Below, piece after piece: positions 36,920 through 45,455 of a DNA stretch of 64,000 nt. The position numbers and the translations under genes were made by a program. Each line of letters opens with the position of its first letter. The first letter of the stretch is position 1. The DNA comes from SURF-13 sp038924245. Lineage in GTDB: Bacteria; Pseudomonadota; Gammaproteobacteria; SURF-13. The notes beneath the pieces are model-generated. The model worked only from the letters and a program-made list of their open reading frames with translations, made no database searches and was not told where the DNA came from. The stretch lies in the NCBI GenBank assembly GCA_038924245.1, contig JBCKVB010000001.1:1-64000 (forward strand), in the 5' to 3' direction.

Positions 36920-37756
36920 TCAGGTTTTTTCCGGGGACGCGGACAAGCTCACTGTGATGACCCCGGTCAGGATGACCGCCATGCCCATGAGTTGCATTCC
37001 GGTCAGTGCTTCATCCAGCAACCACCGGCCGAGCAACACCGCGACGGCGGGATTCACGTAGGCGTAAGTGCCCAAGTGCGCCGGTACGACATTGTGCAGC
37101 AGCCAGATGTGGGACGCAAACCCCAGCGTGCCGAACACGATGAGATAGGTGAGCGCGCTCATGCCCTGCAAACTCCACACCCATGCGCCAGTCTCGCCAC
37201 CGATCAGGCTGATGCCGCACAGGAACAAGCCACCGGTCAGCATCTGCATGGCGGCGGACATGAGCGGCGGCGTGGTCTGGGGTTGGCGCTTGCCGTAGAT
37301 CGAACCCACCGACCAGAGCAGTGCCGCCAGCAAAATGCTCAGTTGACCGCCGAAGTGATCGAGTAAAAATGGTGCGCCATTGGGCAACAGCAGCAACGCC
37401 ACGCCGAGAAACCCCAGGGACAGGCCGACACTGCCTGCCGGGTAAGCGCCTGACCTTGCGCGCCGAGCGTGCCGAAGCCGGCCAGCCACAACGCGGTGGT
37501 GGCCACCAGCAACGCCGCCTGATTGGAAGGCACCCACTGCTCGCCCACCACCACCAAACCGTTGCCGCCCGCGAGCAACAATATCCCCATGATGATAATC
37601 AAACGCCATTCACGCGGCGAATCCGGAAACGGTTGACCGCTCGCCCGCGCCAGCGCCCCCAACAGCAGGCCGGAAATGACAAAGCGCACGCCGGCGAACA
37701 ACATACAGTGTTAAAAAGGCGAGCGCTATTTTGTAGCGCTGGCCCGAATCAAACAT
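36920..37756 (-). pseudogene. Decayed EamA-family (DMT) transporter
   Basis: Ten-helix drug/metabolite transporter family, YedA-like. Three pieces in different frames: from ATG 37756, MFDSGQRYKIALAFLTLYV; from about 37704, MLFAGVRFVISGLLLGALAR to FGTLGAQGQALTRQAV; from about 37438, GLSLGFLGVALLLLPNG to the stop. Between the first two pieces roughly 20 residues expected in the family (the WGSTY region) are missing, so there is a deletion as well as a 1-nt shift. Two independent lesions make a true pseudogene likely. Confidence 0.75.
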
Positions 37757-37774
37757 GAGAATTTCTTGGAATGC

Positions 37775-39004
37775 TTATATGGACTGGCGATGGCCGTCCG
37801 GCTTCCAACTGGGGGCGATGACGTTGGGCATGGCGGAACGCTTGAGCAGGCGCGCTGGAGTCAAGGCAAACTCGCCGTAGCGCCGGTTCACCTGATCCAT
37901 GACGCGCTCCACCGCCTGTTGTTTTTGATCCGTGCGGCCGAATAAATCCTGCTGCCCGGCGGGTTGCGGAACGAGCGCGGTGACCTGCACCTGAAATACA
38001 GGCTGCTCGCGCCAGACTTGCCGCATCATGTCACAACAAAGCCGGTAAATGGCGCGGCCTTCATTATCGGCTGTGGCCATGGAAAACGTGCCGCCGATCC
38101 AGCCGTGCGCCACGCGCAGGCCGATGAAAAAACGCCGCGCGACAAGTTCGTGACGGCGCAGGCGCGCGCCCACTTTCTCGCTCATGTGCAGAAAATAGGT
38201 CAGCAGGACTTCCTTGTCGCGCGTGCCGGGCGGCGGCACCTTGCCGTGGCCGAGCGATTTCGGCGCGGCGACATCGGCACACACCTTGTCCGGGTCTGCG
38301 CCGCGGCACATGAGCCAGATGTGCCGCCCCATATTGCCGAAGCGCCGCGCCAGCACGCTCACCGGCAGCCGCGCCACGTCGCCGCAGGTGTGCGCGCCGT
38401 GCGCGGCGAGATAACCCCCGATGCCCTCGGCGACGCCGGACAACACCGTGACCGGCTCGTGTTCCAGACGCGCGCGCATCTCCCACGGAGGAATCACCAC
38501 AAAGCCGTCGGGCTTCATGAGGTTGGCGGCGAACTTGGCGCTGCACTTGTCGCCACTGACCCCCACGGAACAAGACAGGCCGCTCACCGCCCGCACCTGA
38601 TCCGCGACCATGCGCCCCATGCGTTCGGGCGTACCGTGCAGGCTTTGGCAGTGCGTCACATCGAGAAACGCCTCGTCCACCGAGAAGACTTCGATGTCCG
38701 GACTCACATCACACAGCGACGCCATGATGGCCGTCGAGACCCGCGCGTAAACTTCAGGCCGCGCGGGGCGTTGGATAACAGCGGGACATAACTTGCGTGC
38801 TTCTTTAAGACGCATGCCGGTATGCACACCGAACGCGCGCGCCTCATAGGAACAGGTGATGATGGTCGTGCCCTGCTCGCCATTGGTCACCGCAACCGGC
38901 TTGCCGCGCAGCTCGGGGAAATCGCGCTGCTCCACCGACGCGAAGAAGGCATTCATGTCCACATGAATGATGGCGCGCGGCCAGAAGCCAGTATGACCGT
39001 GCAT
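37775..39004 (-). CDS. dinB: DNA polymerase IV (Y family)
   Basis: Error-prone translesion polymerase. The 409-residue protein has the catalytic motifs IIHVDMNAFFASVEQRD and EVFSVDEAFLDVTHCQ, then a thumb helix-hairpin-helix region and a little-finger domain. QQDLF at about residue 355 resembles a beta-clamp-binding motif. It starts 8 nt downstream of ybiT. I see no LexA box nearby. Confidence 0.88.
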   Translation of the reverse strand: MHGHTGFWPRAIIHVDMNAFFASVEQRDFPELRGKPVAVTNGEQGTTIITCSYEARAFGVHTGMRLKEARKLCPAVIQRPARPEVYARVSTAIMASLCDVSPDIEVFSVDEAFLDVTHCQSLHGTPERMGRMVADQVRAVSGLSCSVGVSGDKCSAKFAANLMKPDGFVVIPPWEMRARLEHEPVTVLSGVAEGIGGYLAAHGAHTCGDVARLPVSVLARRFGNMGRHIWLMCRGADPDKVCADVAAPKSLGHGKVPPPGTRDKEVLLTYFLHMSEKVGARLRRHELVARRFFIGLRVAHGWIGGTFSMATADNEGRAIYRLCCDMMRQVWREQPVFQVQVTALVPQPAGQQDLFGRTDQKQQAVERVMDQVNRRYGEFALTPARLLKRSAMPNVIAPSWKPDGHRQSI

Positions 39005-39012
39005 CGTCGCCG

Positions 39013-40638
39013 CTAACCCGTGCGCGCCTCCAGGCGCTGCTTGTCCGGTTCCACGCCCTGGCTGCGCAGATAATCGTCGTAGCCGCCGCTGAAGTTGGCC
39101 ACGCCTTGCGGCGTCAACTCGATGATGCGCGTGGCGAGCGACGAGACGAATTCGCGGTCGTGACTGACGAAAATCAAGGTGCCGGGATAGTTTTCCAGCG
39201 CGCCGTTGAGCGACTCGATGGATTCCATATCCAGGTGATTGGTGGGTTCGTCCATGACCAGCACATTGGGCTGTTGCAACATCAGTTTGCCGAACAGCAT
39301 GCGCCCCTGTTCACCGCCGGAGATGATGTTGACTGACTTATTGATCTCATCCTGGGAAAACAGCAGCCGCCCCAGCACCGCGCGTACCGCCTGCTCATCG
39401 TCGCGCTCTTTCTTCCACTGGCTCATCCAGTTGAATAAATTCATGCCGATGGCAAAGTCGGCCGCATGATCTTGCGCGAAGTAGCCTATTTTCACATTCT
39501 CGGACCACTTGATCATGCCGCTGTCCGGCTTCAATTCACCCACCAGGGTACGCAGCAGGGTGGTCTTGCCGATGCCGTTGGGGCCGATCACGGCGACGCG
39601 CTCACCCGCCTCAATCATCAGATTGAGATTGCGGAACAACGGCGTTTCGCCATAGCCCTTGACAAGACGGCGCACTTCCAGCGCCAGACGATAGAGTTTT
39701 TTCTCCTGCTCGAAGCGGATAAACGGATTGGCGCGGCTCGACAGCTTCACTTCCGCCAGCTCAATCTTGTCTATCTGCCGCGCGCGCGAAGTGGCCTGCT
39801 TGGCCTTGGAGGCATTGGCGGAGAAGCGGCTGACGAAGGTCTGTAATTCGGCGATCTGCGCCTTTTTCTTGGCGTTGCCGGACAATAGCTGTTCGCGCAC
39901 CAGCGTGGCGGCGGTCATGTATTCGTCGTAGTTACCCGGATAGACGCGCAGCTCGGCGTAATCCAGGTCGGCCATGTGCGTGCACACGCGATTCAGAAAG
40001 TGGCGGTCGTGAGAAATAATCACCATCGTGCTGTTGCGCGCGTTAAGCGTATCCTCCAGCCAGCGGATGGAGTTGATGTCGAGGTTATTGGTGGGCTCGT
40101 CCAGCAGCAGGATGTCCGGGTCGGCGAACAAGGCCTGCGCCAGCAGCACGCGCAGCTTCCAGCCCGGCGCCACCGCGCTCATCGGGCCATTATGCTGTTC
40201 CAGCGGGATACCGGCGCCCATCAGCAACTCACCGGCACGCGCCTCGGCGGTGTAGCCATCCAGTTCGGCGAACTCGTGTTCCAGATCAGCCGCCTGCATG
40301 CCGTCTTCCTCGCTCATTTCCGCGAGCGAGTAAATGCGGTCGCGCTCCTGCTTTACGCGCCACAGTCCGGTATGGCCCATGATGACCGTATCCAGCACCG
40401 TGTAATCCTCGAACGCGAACTGATCCTGGTGCAGCTTGCCGAGACGCTCGTTGGCGTCAACGGAGACGTTGCCCGACGTCGGCTCCAGGTCGCCGCCGAG
40501 GATTTTCATCAGCGTGGACTTGCCGCAACCGTTTGCGCCGATCAAACCGTAGCGGTTCCCGTTGCCGAATTTGACCGAGATATTCTCGAACAGGGGCTTG
40601 GCCCCGAACTGCATAGTAATATTGGCTGTAGAAATCAA
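39013..40638 (-). CDS. ybiT: ABC-F family ATPase, YbiT-like
   Basis: The 541-residue tandem-ATPase protein has no membrane segment. First nucleotide-binding domain: GANGCGKSTLMK and LLLDEPTNNLDINS; second: GPNGIGKTTLLR, SGGEQGRMLFGKLM and VMDEPTNHLDMES. The N terminus MISTANITMQFGAKPLFENI and the signature-site variant APGWKLRVLLAQALF match YbiT. ABC-F proteins act on ribosomes as translation factors; the exact task of YbiT is not settled. Confidence 0.9.
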   Translation of the reverse strand: MISTANITMQFGAKPLFENISVKFGNGNRYGLIGANGCGKSTLMKILGGDLEPTSGNVSVDANERLGKLHQDQFAFEDYTVLDTVIMGHTGLWRVKQERDRIYSLAEMSEEDGMQAADLEHEFAELDGYTAEARAGELLMGAGIPLEQHNGPMSAVAPGWKLRVLLAQALFADPDILLLDEPTNNLDINSIRWLEDTLNARNSTMVIISHDRHFLNRVCTHMADLDYAELRVYPGNYDEYMTAATLVREQLLSGNAKKKAQIAELQTFVSRFSANASKAKQATSRARQIDKIELAEVKLSSRANPFIRFEQEKKLYRLALEVRRLVKGYGETPLFRNLNLMIEAGERVAVIGPNGIGKTTLLRTLVGELKPDSGMIKWSENVKIGYFAQDHAADFAIGMNLFNWMSQWKKERDDEQAVRAVLGRLLFSQDEINKSVNIISGGEQGRMLFGKLMLQQPNVLVMDEPTNHLDMESIESLNGALENYPGTLIFVSHDREFVSSLATRIIELTPQGVANFSGGYDDYLRSQGVEPDKQRLEARTG

Positions 40639-40808
40639 GAGATTGTTCCAGAAAATGAAGTTACCAAGGAGAAGGTGAGGATGAGGGGGTGCCCTGCAAT
40701 GGGTGTATTATCTCATAATTCATCCCCACACCGCGAACCGCCGGAGAACATCGGGCATGACCGCATGAGCAGAGTATTGAACGTAAGCTGAAACAGTGAC
40801 TAAAAGTG

Positions 40809-42026
40809 CTACGGGAGCCTTCTAAGGCGAAACAGACCCTGGGTGTCACTATCGCTGGTGAAATACAGCGCGCCATCCGGCCCGATGGCCACACCCACGG
40901 GCCGCGCCCAGCGTTCACCGTCCTGCATCTGAAAACCGCTGACCAGATCATCCACCCGCTGCACCCGACCCTCCTTAAACCGCACGGCGACGATCTTCGG
41001 CGGACGCCGGGTGGACGCCGCACCGAAGAAATCGCCGCCGGGCTGAGTCCCCCATGAACCGCGCAGCGCCACGATGGCAGCGCCCTCAAGTGCCTTGTCC
41101 ATCGCGCCTTGCGGCACAAAGATCACGCCCATCGGCGAATTGCGCGCCGGGAAGGTCGCCACCGGCGCCACCACAGCCTCAAGCGGCCGCGGCGGAGAGC
41201 GCTTGATGCAATCATCGCGCCGGATGCGCTGACCATCGTATTGAAACCAGGGCATGCCATGAAATGACCCGGCATCAATCCGGCTGAAATACTCCGGCGG
41301 CTGCTCATAGCCCAGATGATCGGGGCCGTTATTGCTCGCGTACAACACGCCGGTGTCCGGCTGCCAGGCAAACCCCACGGCGTTGCGCAGCCCCGAGGCA
41401 TAAGTTTCCCAACGCGGCTCCGCGCCCCCCCTCGCTTCGCTCACCCCATCCCCCTCACGCAACACCAGGATGCCGCCCCGGCGATCTTCAAATGGATACG
41501 GCTTACCCAGATATTGATCGCTGCAGTTACCGCTGATGCCGAGGCTCGCGTACACCCGGCCATCCGGCCCAACACCCACAGTGCGGCTATTGTGCCCGCC
41601 ACCGCCGGGCAAGGCCGCCAGCAGTTTCACCGCAGCGGGCGCAAGCTTTCTCTGACCGGGCTTATAAGGCGCGCGGTACACGCCATCGGTGCGGGCAATG
41701 AGGATTTCGTTGCTCCGGAACGCGACACTGTGCGGATAACCGCCCAGCGCGACCAAGACCTCCGGCGCGGTATAAGGCGGCGGCAGGCGGTACACGTTGC
41801 CGGACTTGGAGCCGATGAACAGATCGCCGTTGCCGGAAAAGGTTAACAAGCGCGGGCCATCCAACGCATCGGTCAAAAGCTCAAGCTGATAACCCTGCGG
41901 CACCCGCGCGCCCCGGCGCTCGCCGTCAAGGGTAACAGCCTGATCCTGATAGGTCAGCGCTTCAGTCGCCGCCTGCGCGAACGCCGCGGCACAACAGCAG
42001 AGAAATAAAAAGGCTGTTTTAAACAC
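40809..42026 (-). CDS. PQQ-dependent sugar (sorbosone-type) dehydrogenase
   Basis: Six-bladed beta-propeller of the soluble glucose/sorbosone dehydrogenase family, about 405 residues with a signal peptide (FLFLCCCAAAFAQAA), thus periplasmic. Matching segments are PRLLTFSGNGDLFIGSKSG, GHNSRTVGVGPDGRVYASLG, GLRNAVGFAWQPDTGVLYAS and GPDGALYFTSDSDTQGLFRL. The GTG at 42026 starts directly at the signal peptide; the frame is open to 42104. The stretch EGDGVSEARGGAEP (about 41425-41460) is low-complexity and looks like a small inserted repeat. Substrate unknown. Confidence 0.8.
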   Translation of the reverse strand: MFKTAFLFLCCCAAAFAQAATEALTYQDQAVTLDGERRGARVPQGYQLELLTDALDGPRLLTFSGNGDLFIGSKSGNVYRLPPPYTAPEVLVALGGYPHSVAFRSNEILIARTDGVYRAPYKPGQRKLAPAAVKLLAALPGGGGHNSRTVGVGPDGRVYASLGISGNCSDQYLGKPYPFEDRRGGILVLREGDGVSEARGGAEPRWETYASGLRNAVGFAWQPDTGVLYASNNGPDHLGYEQPPEYFSRIDAGSFHGMPWFQYDGQRIRRDDCIKRSPPRPLEAVVAPVATFPARNSPMGVIFVPQGAMDKALEGAAIVALRGSWGTQPGGDFFGAASTRRPPKIVAVRFKEGRVQRVDDLVSGFQMQDGERWARPVGVAIGPDGALYFTSDSDTQGLFRLRRLP

Positions 42027-42090
42027 GAGGGGTTTCTCCGCTGGGGTTACCTTAATCAATAAACAGCATACTCCAACCCTTTTCATTTCA

Positions 42091-42163
42091 GTAGGTCGGA
42101 TCAAGCGTAGCGGATCCGACGTACAATGTCGGGACCGGCGCTATGCGCCTTGACCCGACCTAC
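42091..42163. repeat. REP pair (BIME), copy 2
   Basis: Outer inverted repeat GTAGGTCGG (42091-42099) and CCCGACCTAC ending at 42163. Inner hairpins are GTCGGATC/GATCCGAC and a second formed by GGCGC/GCGCC. Same design as 31541-31607. It lies in the divergent spacer between the dehydrogenase and yaeQ. Confidence 0.8.
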
Positions 42164-42208
42164 TTGCCAAGTGTTGTATCTCGGCACGGCAACAACAAAA
42201 GTGACTCT

Positions 42209-42766
42209 ATGGCCCTTAAAGCAACCATTTTCAAAGCCGAACTGCAAATCGCCGACATGGACCGTCACTACTACCACGACCATGCCCTCACCCTCGCCCG
42301 CCACTCATCGGAAACCGACGAGCGCATGATGGTGCGCTTATTGGCCTTTGCCCTGCACGCCCATGAGGCATTGGCATTTGGCAAAGGGCTGAGCGCCGAC
42401 GACGAGCCCGATCTCTGGCAAAAGGATTTAACTGGCGTCATCGAAACCTGGATAGACGTAGGCCAACCCGACGAAAAACGCATCCGCAAAGCCTGCGGCC
42501 GCGCCAACCAGGTATTCATCTACACCTATGGCGGCCGCAGCGCCGACATCTGGTGGGAACAAAACAGCGGCAACCTCGAACGGATCAAAAATCTGACCGT
42601 GATGAACCTGCCACTGGACACCAGCCGAGCCTTAGCGAAGCTGGCGCGGCTCAAGATGCAGTTACATTGCACCGTTCAGGATGGACAGATTTGGCTGGCC
42701 GATAACGATGACCGGGTGCAGATCGAACTGGCGACGGTAAAAACCCCATCGGCCTCTCTTCGCTGA
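42209..42766 (+). CDS. yaeQ: YaeQ family protein
   Basis: The 185-residue protein matches YaeQ along its length: MALKATIFKAELQIADMDRH, HHALTLARHSSETDERMMVR, DDEPDLWQKDLTG, WIDVGQPDEKRIRKACGRA and QVFIYTYGG. YaeQ has a fold related to PD-(D/E)XK nucleases; its function is not established. The ATG at 42209 is chosen because the upstream extension is REP sequence. It marks the left edge of the toxin-antitoxin island. Confidence 0.92.
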   Translation: MALKATIFKAELQIADMDRHYYHDHALTLARHSSETDERMMVRLLAFALHAHEALAFGKGLSADDEPDLWQKDLTGVIETWIDVGQPDEKRIRKACGRANQVFIYTYGGRSADIWWEQNSGNLERIKNLTVMNLPLDTSRALAKLARLKMQLHCTVQDGQIWLADNDDRVQIELATVKTPSASLR

Positions 42767-42773
42767 CGCGGCC

Positions 42774-42820
42774 TCAAGGCGGCGGATGATAAAATGCCAA
42801 AAGGTAAGACGCGCCCCTTT
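42774..42820. repeat. Imperfect direct repeat, left of higBA
   Basis: This 47-nt stretch, starting TCAAGGCGG and ending GCGCCCCTTT, matches 43670-43716 at about 39 of 47 positions, most differences being C/T. The two copies flank the higBA module. Confidence 0.75.
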
Positions 42821-42839
42821 TTTATTTCTCGAACGCACC

Positions 42840-42868
42840 TTGTAAATATGTCAATTTGGACATATACT
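42840..42868 (+). promoter_or_regulatory. higBA promoter with palindromic operator
   Basis: TTGTAA (42840-42845), 17-nt spacer, TATACT (42863-42868). The spacer is filled by the inverted repeat ATATGTC (42846-42852) and GACATAT (42859-42865). The expected transcription start falls at the ATG of higB (42876), so the mRNA would be leaderless; no Shine-Dalgarno is present. Confidence 0.65.
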
Positions 42869-42875
42869 TAGACCA

Positions 42876-43208
42876 ATGAGTAGGCAGAGCAAGCCGTTGG
42901 TGTGGCTGCATGGCGAAGTCAAAACGCCACCTTTTTCCGCCGCCGCAAGAATTGAAGTGGGTGTTTTAATGCGACGCCTTCAAGAGGGTGCCAATATATC
43001 GCTGCCGCATGCAAGGCCAATACCCACCATCGGCCGCGGTTGTCATGAATTAAGAATCCCCGACGAAAATCGCACTTGGCGCATTGTGTACTACGTTGAT
43101 ACGGTAGCCATCGTCATTCTTGATGTGTTTGCCAAAACGACAAGCCAAACGCCTCAGACGGTAATTGACGTTTGCAAGGCGAGACTGAAACGCTATAAAT
43201 CAATTTAG
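42876..43208 (+). CDS. higB: HigB/Gp49-type toxin (RelE superfamily)
   Basis: The 110-residue protein belongs to the phage-Gp49-like/HigB group: PLVWLHGEVKTPPFS, then GVLMRRLQEG, CHELRIPDENRTWRIVYYVD and VFAKTTSQTPQTVIDVCKAR. Such toxins are ribosome-dependent mRNA nucleases. The antitoxin gene follows (toxin first, typical of hig order). An operator palindrome overlaps the promoter. Confidence 0.88.
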   Translation: MSRQSKPLVWLHGEVKTPPFSAAARIEVGVLMRRLQEGANISLPHARPIPTIGRGCHELRIPDENRTWRIVYYVDTVAIVILDVFAKTTSQTPQTVIDVCKARLKRYKSI

Positions 43209-43224
43209 CATGAGGGTAAATGTC

Positions 43225-43554
43225 ATGAGTACTGACAAATTAAAGCGTCTCCGAGCCGCTGGCTGGAAAGTCGGCAGCGCAGAGGATTTTCTGCAATTAA
43301 GTGATGAAGAGGCGCGGCTCGTCGCACTCAAGCTCGCGCTGATTAGCGCGGTAAAAAAATCGCGCATCAAACGTAAACTCTCGCAAACTGACCTTGCGCA
43401 ACGCATGAAATCGAGTCAATCGCGCATTGCTAAAATTGAAGCGGGCGATTCTTCAGTTTCGCTAGATTTGATCGTACGTGCGCTCATCGCAAGCGGCGCA
43501 ACAACGCGCGATATTCAGGCGGCGTTTACGTCAAAAGAACGGATGGCGGCCTAA
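43225..43554 (+). CDS. higA: XRE-family antitoxin (HigA-like)
   Basis: The 109-residue protein has a C-terminal helix-turn-helix: RKLSQTDLAQRMKSSQSRIA, then KIEAGDSSVSLDLIVRALIA. The N-terminal half (GWKVGSAEDFLQLSDEE) fits antitoxins partnered with Gp49-type toxins. ATG 43225 has GAGGG 8 nt upstream; an earlier ATG at 43210 is possible. It follows higB by 16 nt and probably represses the promoter at 42840-42868. Confidence 0.88.
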   Translation: MSTDKLKRLRAAGWKVGSAEDFLQLSDEEARLVALKLALISAVKKSRIKRKLSQTDLAQRMKSSQSRIAKIEAGDSSVSLDLIVRALIASGATTRDIQAAFTSKERMAA

Positions 43555-43669
43555 CTGTTGCAGCAGCAACGAATACCGCGTTTTGGCCACGCTCGACGCG
43601 CACCAACACCATGAAGCTCGGCATCATGCGCGAAGCTCGACTTGCATTACGCGACCGTAAGACGTCTTA

Positions 43670-43716
43670 TCAAGGCGGTGGAAGATAAAATGTCATAAGG
43701 CAAGATGTGCCCCCTT
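43670..43716. repeat. Imperfect direct repeat, right of higBA
   Basis: Partner of 42774-42820. One frame across this copy reads LHYATVRRLIKAVEDKMS before a stop, so it may be the 3' end of a lost gene rather than a pure repeat. Confidence 0.65.
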
Positions 43717-43725
43717 TCCCCCACG

Positions 43726-44163
43726 TCAGGTGCGGGCATGGTTTTTCAGCCAGTCCGCAGGGCTTAAGCAAGTGATGGCCGCAGGGGAACGTCCAAGCAT
43801 TTCCTTGTCCAGGGTAATCAGGGGAGCGCTCATGCGGCGCGCGAGGGCGACATAAAGGGCATCAGCGCCGCGCAGGAACAAGTTTTGTGCAATGGCCTCG
43901 GCACTCGATGCCAAGTCGGAGTCAACAGGATAAAGCTCAATTTCCAGGAGGGCGCGCATTTCGCGGATGACCCGCGCGGCGTAATCAGGATTGCGCGTCG
44001 GGCGGGAAAATGCGCCTGCTATTTCGACGAACAATGTCGCCGGAGAACATAAAGTGACGGGGTGGGCAACGGTTGCTTCGAGAAAATCCGCGCTGACCGA
44101 GTGCGCCGGCTCATTTTTCTTGAATGCCGCGACCAGAACGGATGCGTCAATAACAACGCGCAT
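43726..44163 (-). CDS. vapC: PIN-domain toxin VapC (first module)
   Basis: Ribonuclease of 145 residues with the PIN acidic residues: D in MRVVIDASVLVAAF, E in LFVEIAGAF, and D in RGADALYVALARR, followed by LITLDKEM. The ATG at 44163 starts at the conserved beta strand; the frame is open further upstream inside the antitoxin gene. It overlaps vapB by 17 nt. Confidence 0.9.
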   Translation of the reverse strand: MRVVIDASVLVAAFKKNEPAHSVSADFLEATVAHPVTLCSPATLFVEIAGAFSRPTRNPDYAARVIREMRALLEIELYPVDSDLASSAEAIAQNLFLRGADALYVALARRMSAPLITLDKEMLGRSPAAITCLSPADWLKNHART

Positions 44164-44422
44164 CGCGGTCTTCTTGAAGCTGCTGCAAGGCCGATTTTTT
44201 ACTTTTCCAGGCAATTGCGTTTTGCTCGGCAAATTTTTCCAGCTTGGTGCGGAACGCCTTGGCGCGTGCCTGTTGCGGCTTGGCTGCAACCCCAGACGGC
44301 GCGCCTTTTAGTTCCCGCTCCACCGCCGCAGTCACCAACTGCTTCAGCGTCTGACCCCGCATCAAGGCGGCAGCCTTCACCGCACGGAATAGTTCATCGG
44401 GCATTTCAATAGTGGTTTTCAT
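44147..44422 (-). CDS. vapB: VapB-type antitoxin (first module)
   Basis: The 91-residue protein has an N-terminal ribbon-helix-helix (MKTTIEMPDELFRAVKAAAL followed by MRGQTLKQLVTAAVE) and a basic C terminus that should contact the toxin. ATG 44422 begins at the RHH strand. A 20-bp palindrome lies upstream at 44461-44480. Confidence 0.85.
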   Translation of the reverse strand: MKTTIEMPDELFRAVKAAALMRGQTLKQLVTAAVERELKGAPSGVAAKPQQARAKAFRTKLEKFAEQNAIAWKSKKSALQQLQEDRDARCY

Positions 44423-44457
44423 GTCATCTTTCCAACAAACGTTCAGGGTGCACAAGC

Positions 44458-44487
44458 ATCATACCCATAAATATGGGTATGTATCAA
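44458..44487 (-). promoter_or_regulatory. vapBC promoter with 20-bp palindrome
   Basis: On the minus strand TTGATA (44487-44482), 18-nt spacer, TATGAT (44463-44458). The spacer is covered by the palindrome ATACCCATAAATATGGGTAT (44461-44480), a likely VapBC autorepression operator. Confidence 0.65.
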
Positions 44488-44511
44488 GCCGCCAGCCTGG
44501 CCCCTTTTTAC

Positions 44512-44778
44512 TTATCGGTAAATTTCGCGCCGGTTGCCGACCTGCACCACAAGGACGCGCAAAGCGCCATCCTGAATGTCGCAAATCACCCGGCAATCGC
44601 CCACCCGGTAACGCCAGAAGCCGCCCAGCGGGCCAGTCAATGCTTTGCCTGTGCTGCGTGGGTTTTCCAGCCCGGCGATACGCTCGTCCATGAAATCAAC
44701 GATGCGCCGTGCCGTCTGCTTGTCGAGCTTGCGTAGCTGCCCCTTGGCCGTCTCGGCGTAATCAATCGTCCAGGCCAA
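44512..44778 (-). CDS. relE: RelE-family toxin
   Basis: The 88-residue RelE fold protein has WTIDYAETAKGQLRKLDKQT, RIVDFMDERIAGL, and the catalytic/basic strand region GFWRYRVGDCRVICDIQDG ending VGNRREIYR. RelE toxins cleave mRNA in the ribosomal A site. It overlaps the relB gene by 17 nt. Confidence 0.9.
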   Translation of the reverse strand: MAWTIDYAETAKGQLRKLDKQTARRIVDFMDERIAGLENPRSTGKALTGPLGGFWRYRVGDCRVICDIQDGALRVLVVQVGNRREIYR

Positions 44779-44989
44779 GGGCTGCTCTCACGTCTGCGGC
44801 GGAATGCACCTGTTCTTGCCCCTTGCGGACACGCTCCAGCACATCAGCAGCAAGGTAGTAGTCCTCCATTTCCTCGATGCCCTGCTCGATGATTTCGCGC
44901 AGGTAGTACGCCTTTGTGCGCCCGGTATGGGATGCGAGGTAGGCTAGCCTTTGCTCGATTTCAGGAGCGAGGCGAATCGAAGTTGCCAT
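44762..44989 (-). CDS. relB: RelB/StbD-type ribbon-helix-helix antitoxin
   Basis: The 75-residue protein starts MATSIRLAPEIEQRLAYLAS with TGRTKAYYLREIIEQGIEEM, a ribbon-helix-helix, and ends VHSAADVRAALGLDD. GGAGG is 7 nt upstream of the ATG. The small palindrome AATACGTGTATT (45007-45018) lies 18 nt upstream and may be the operator. Confidence 0.88.
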   Translation of the reverse strand: MATSIRLAPEIEQRLAYLASHTGRTKAYYLREIIEQGIEEMEDYYLAADVLERVRKGQEQVHSAADVRAALGLDD

Positions 44990-45006
44990 GTCAGAGCCTC
45001 CAATTA

Positions 45007-45018
45007 AATACGTGTATT
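45007..45018. promoter_or_regulatory. Palindrome upstream of relBE
   Basis: AATACGTGTATT has 5-bp arms around GT. It lies between a possible -35 (TTGTGA on the minus strand) and -10 (TTTAAT), as expected of a RelB operator. Confidence 0.5.
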
Positions 45019-45106
45019 CACTGTATCACAACACCGTTGTCTTGACCAGCCGGTGCTGCCTCGCGCCGGTTCTATGACCTCGCGCGCTGCACGCTGCTTT
45101 TAGAGC

Positions 45107-45411
45107 TTGCGGCGCGCCCGCGGCAAACCCACCACCCCGGCGAAGTGCTGCGGAAAGACGTGCTACCCGCCTTGGGCATCACCCAAACGGAATTTGCCAG
45201 CCGGCTGGGGGTATCGCGCCTCACCGTGTCGGAACTGCTGCACGAAAAGCGCGCCCTATCCCCGGATATGGCGGTACGCCTGGGCAAGCTGCTCAACACC
45301 ACCCCGGAAAGCTGGCTGAGAATGCAATACGCCGTGGACTTGTGGGAGTTGACCCACGGCGAGAACGCCAAACGGTATCGAGGCATCAAGCCGCTGGAAA
45401 TGGCGGCCTAA
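45107..45411 (+). pseudogene. HigA-type XRE antitoxin with N-terminal frameshift, no toxin
   Basis: The HigA family (RelE/HigB partner) is clear: HPGEVLRKDVLPALGITQTE, EFASRLGVSRLTVSELLHEK, RALSPDMAVRLGKLLN, TTPESWLRMQYAVDLWELTH. The N terminus RRARGKPT (TTG at 45107) is in another frame; one missing C near 45128-45132 explains it (CCCACCACCCC for CCCACCCACCCC). No toxin gene precedes it. Translation from an internal start at 45145 could still give 88 residues with the whole helix-turn-helix. Confidence 0.7.
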
Positions 45412-45446
45412 GTTTCGCCAAGTGATAAAGGGTTGCGTCCACTTTG
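45302..45446. repeat. 145-bp exact repeat, copy 1 (higA tail plus spacer)
   Basis: Identical to 47033-47177. It covers the last 37 codons of higA and the following spacer AAGTGATAAAGGGTTGCGTC. The two copies are in direct orientation and 1,731 nt apart, enclosing the Panacea-domain gene pair. Confidence 0.95.
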
Positions 45447-45455
45447 TTTAGCTCC

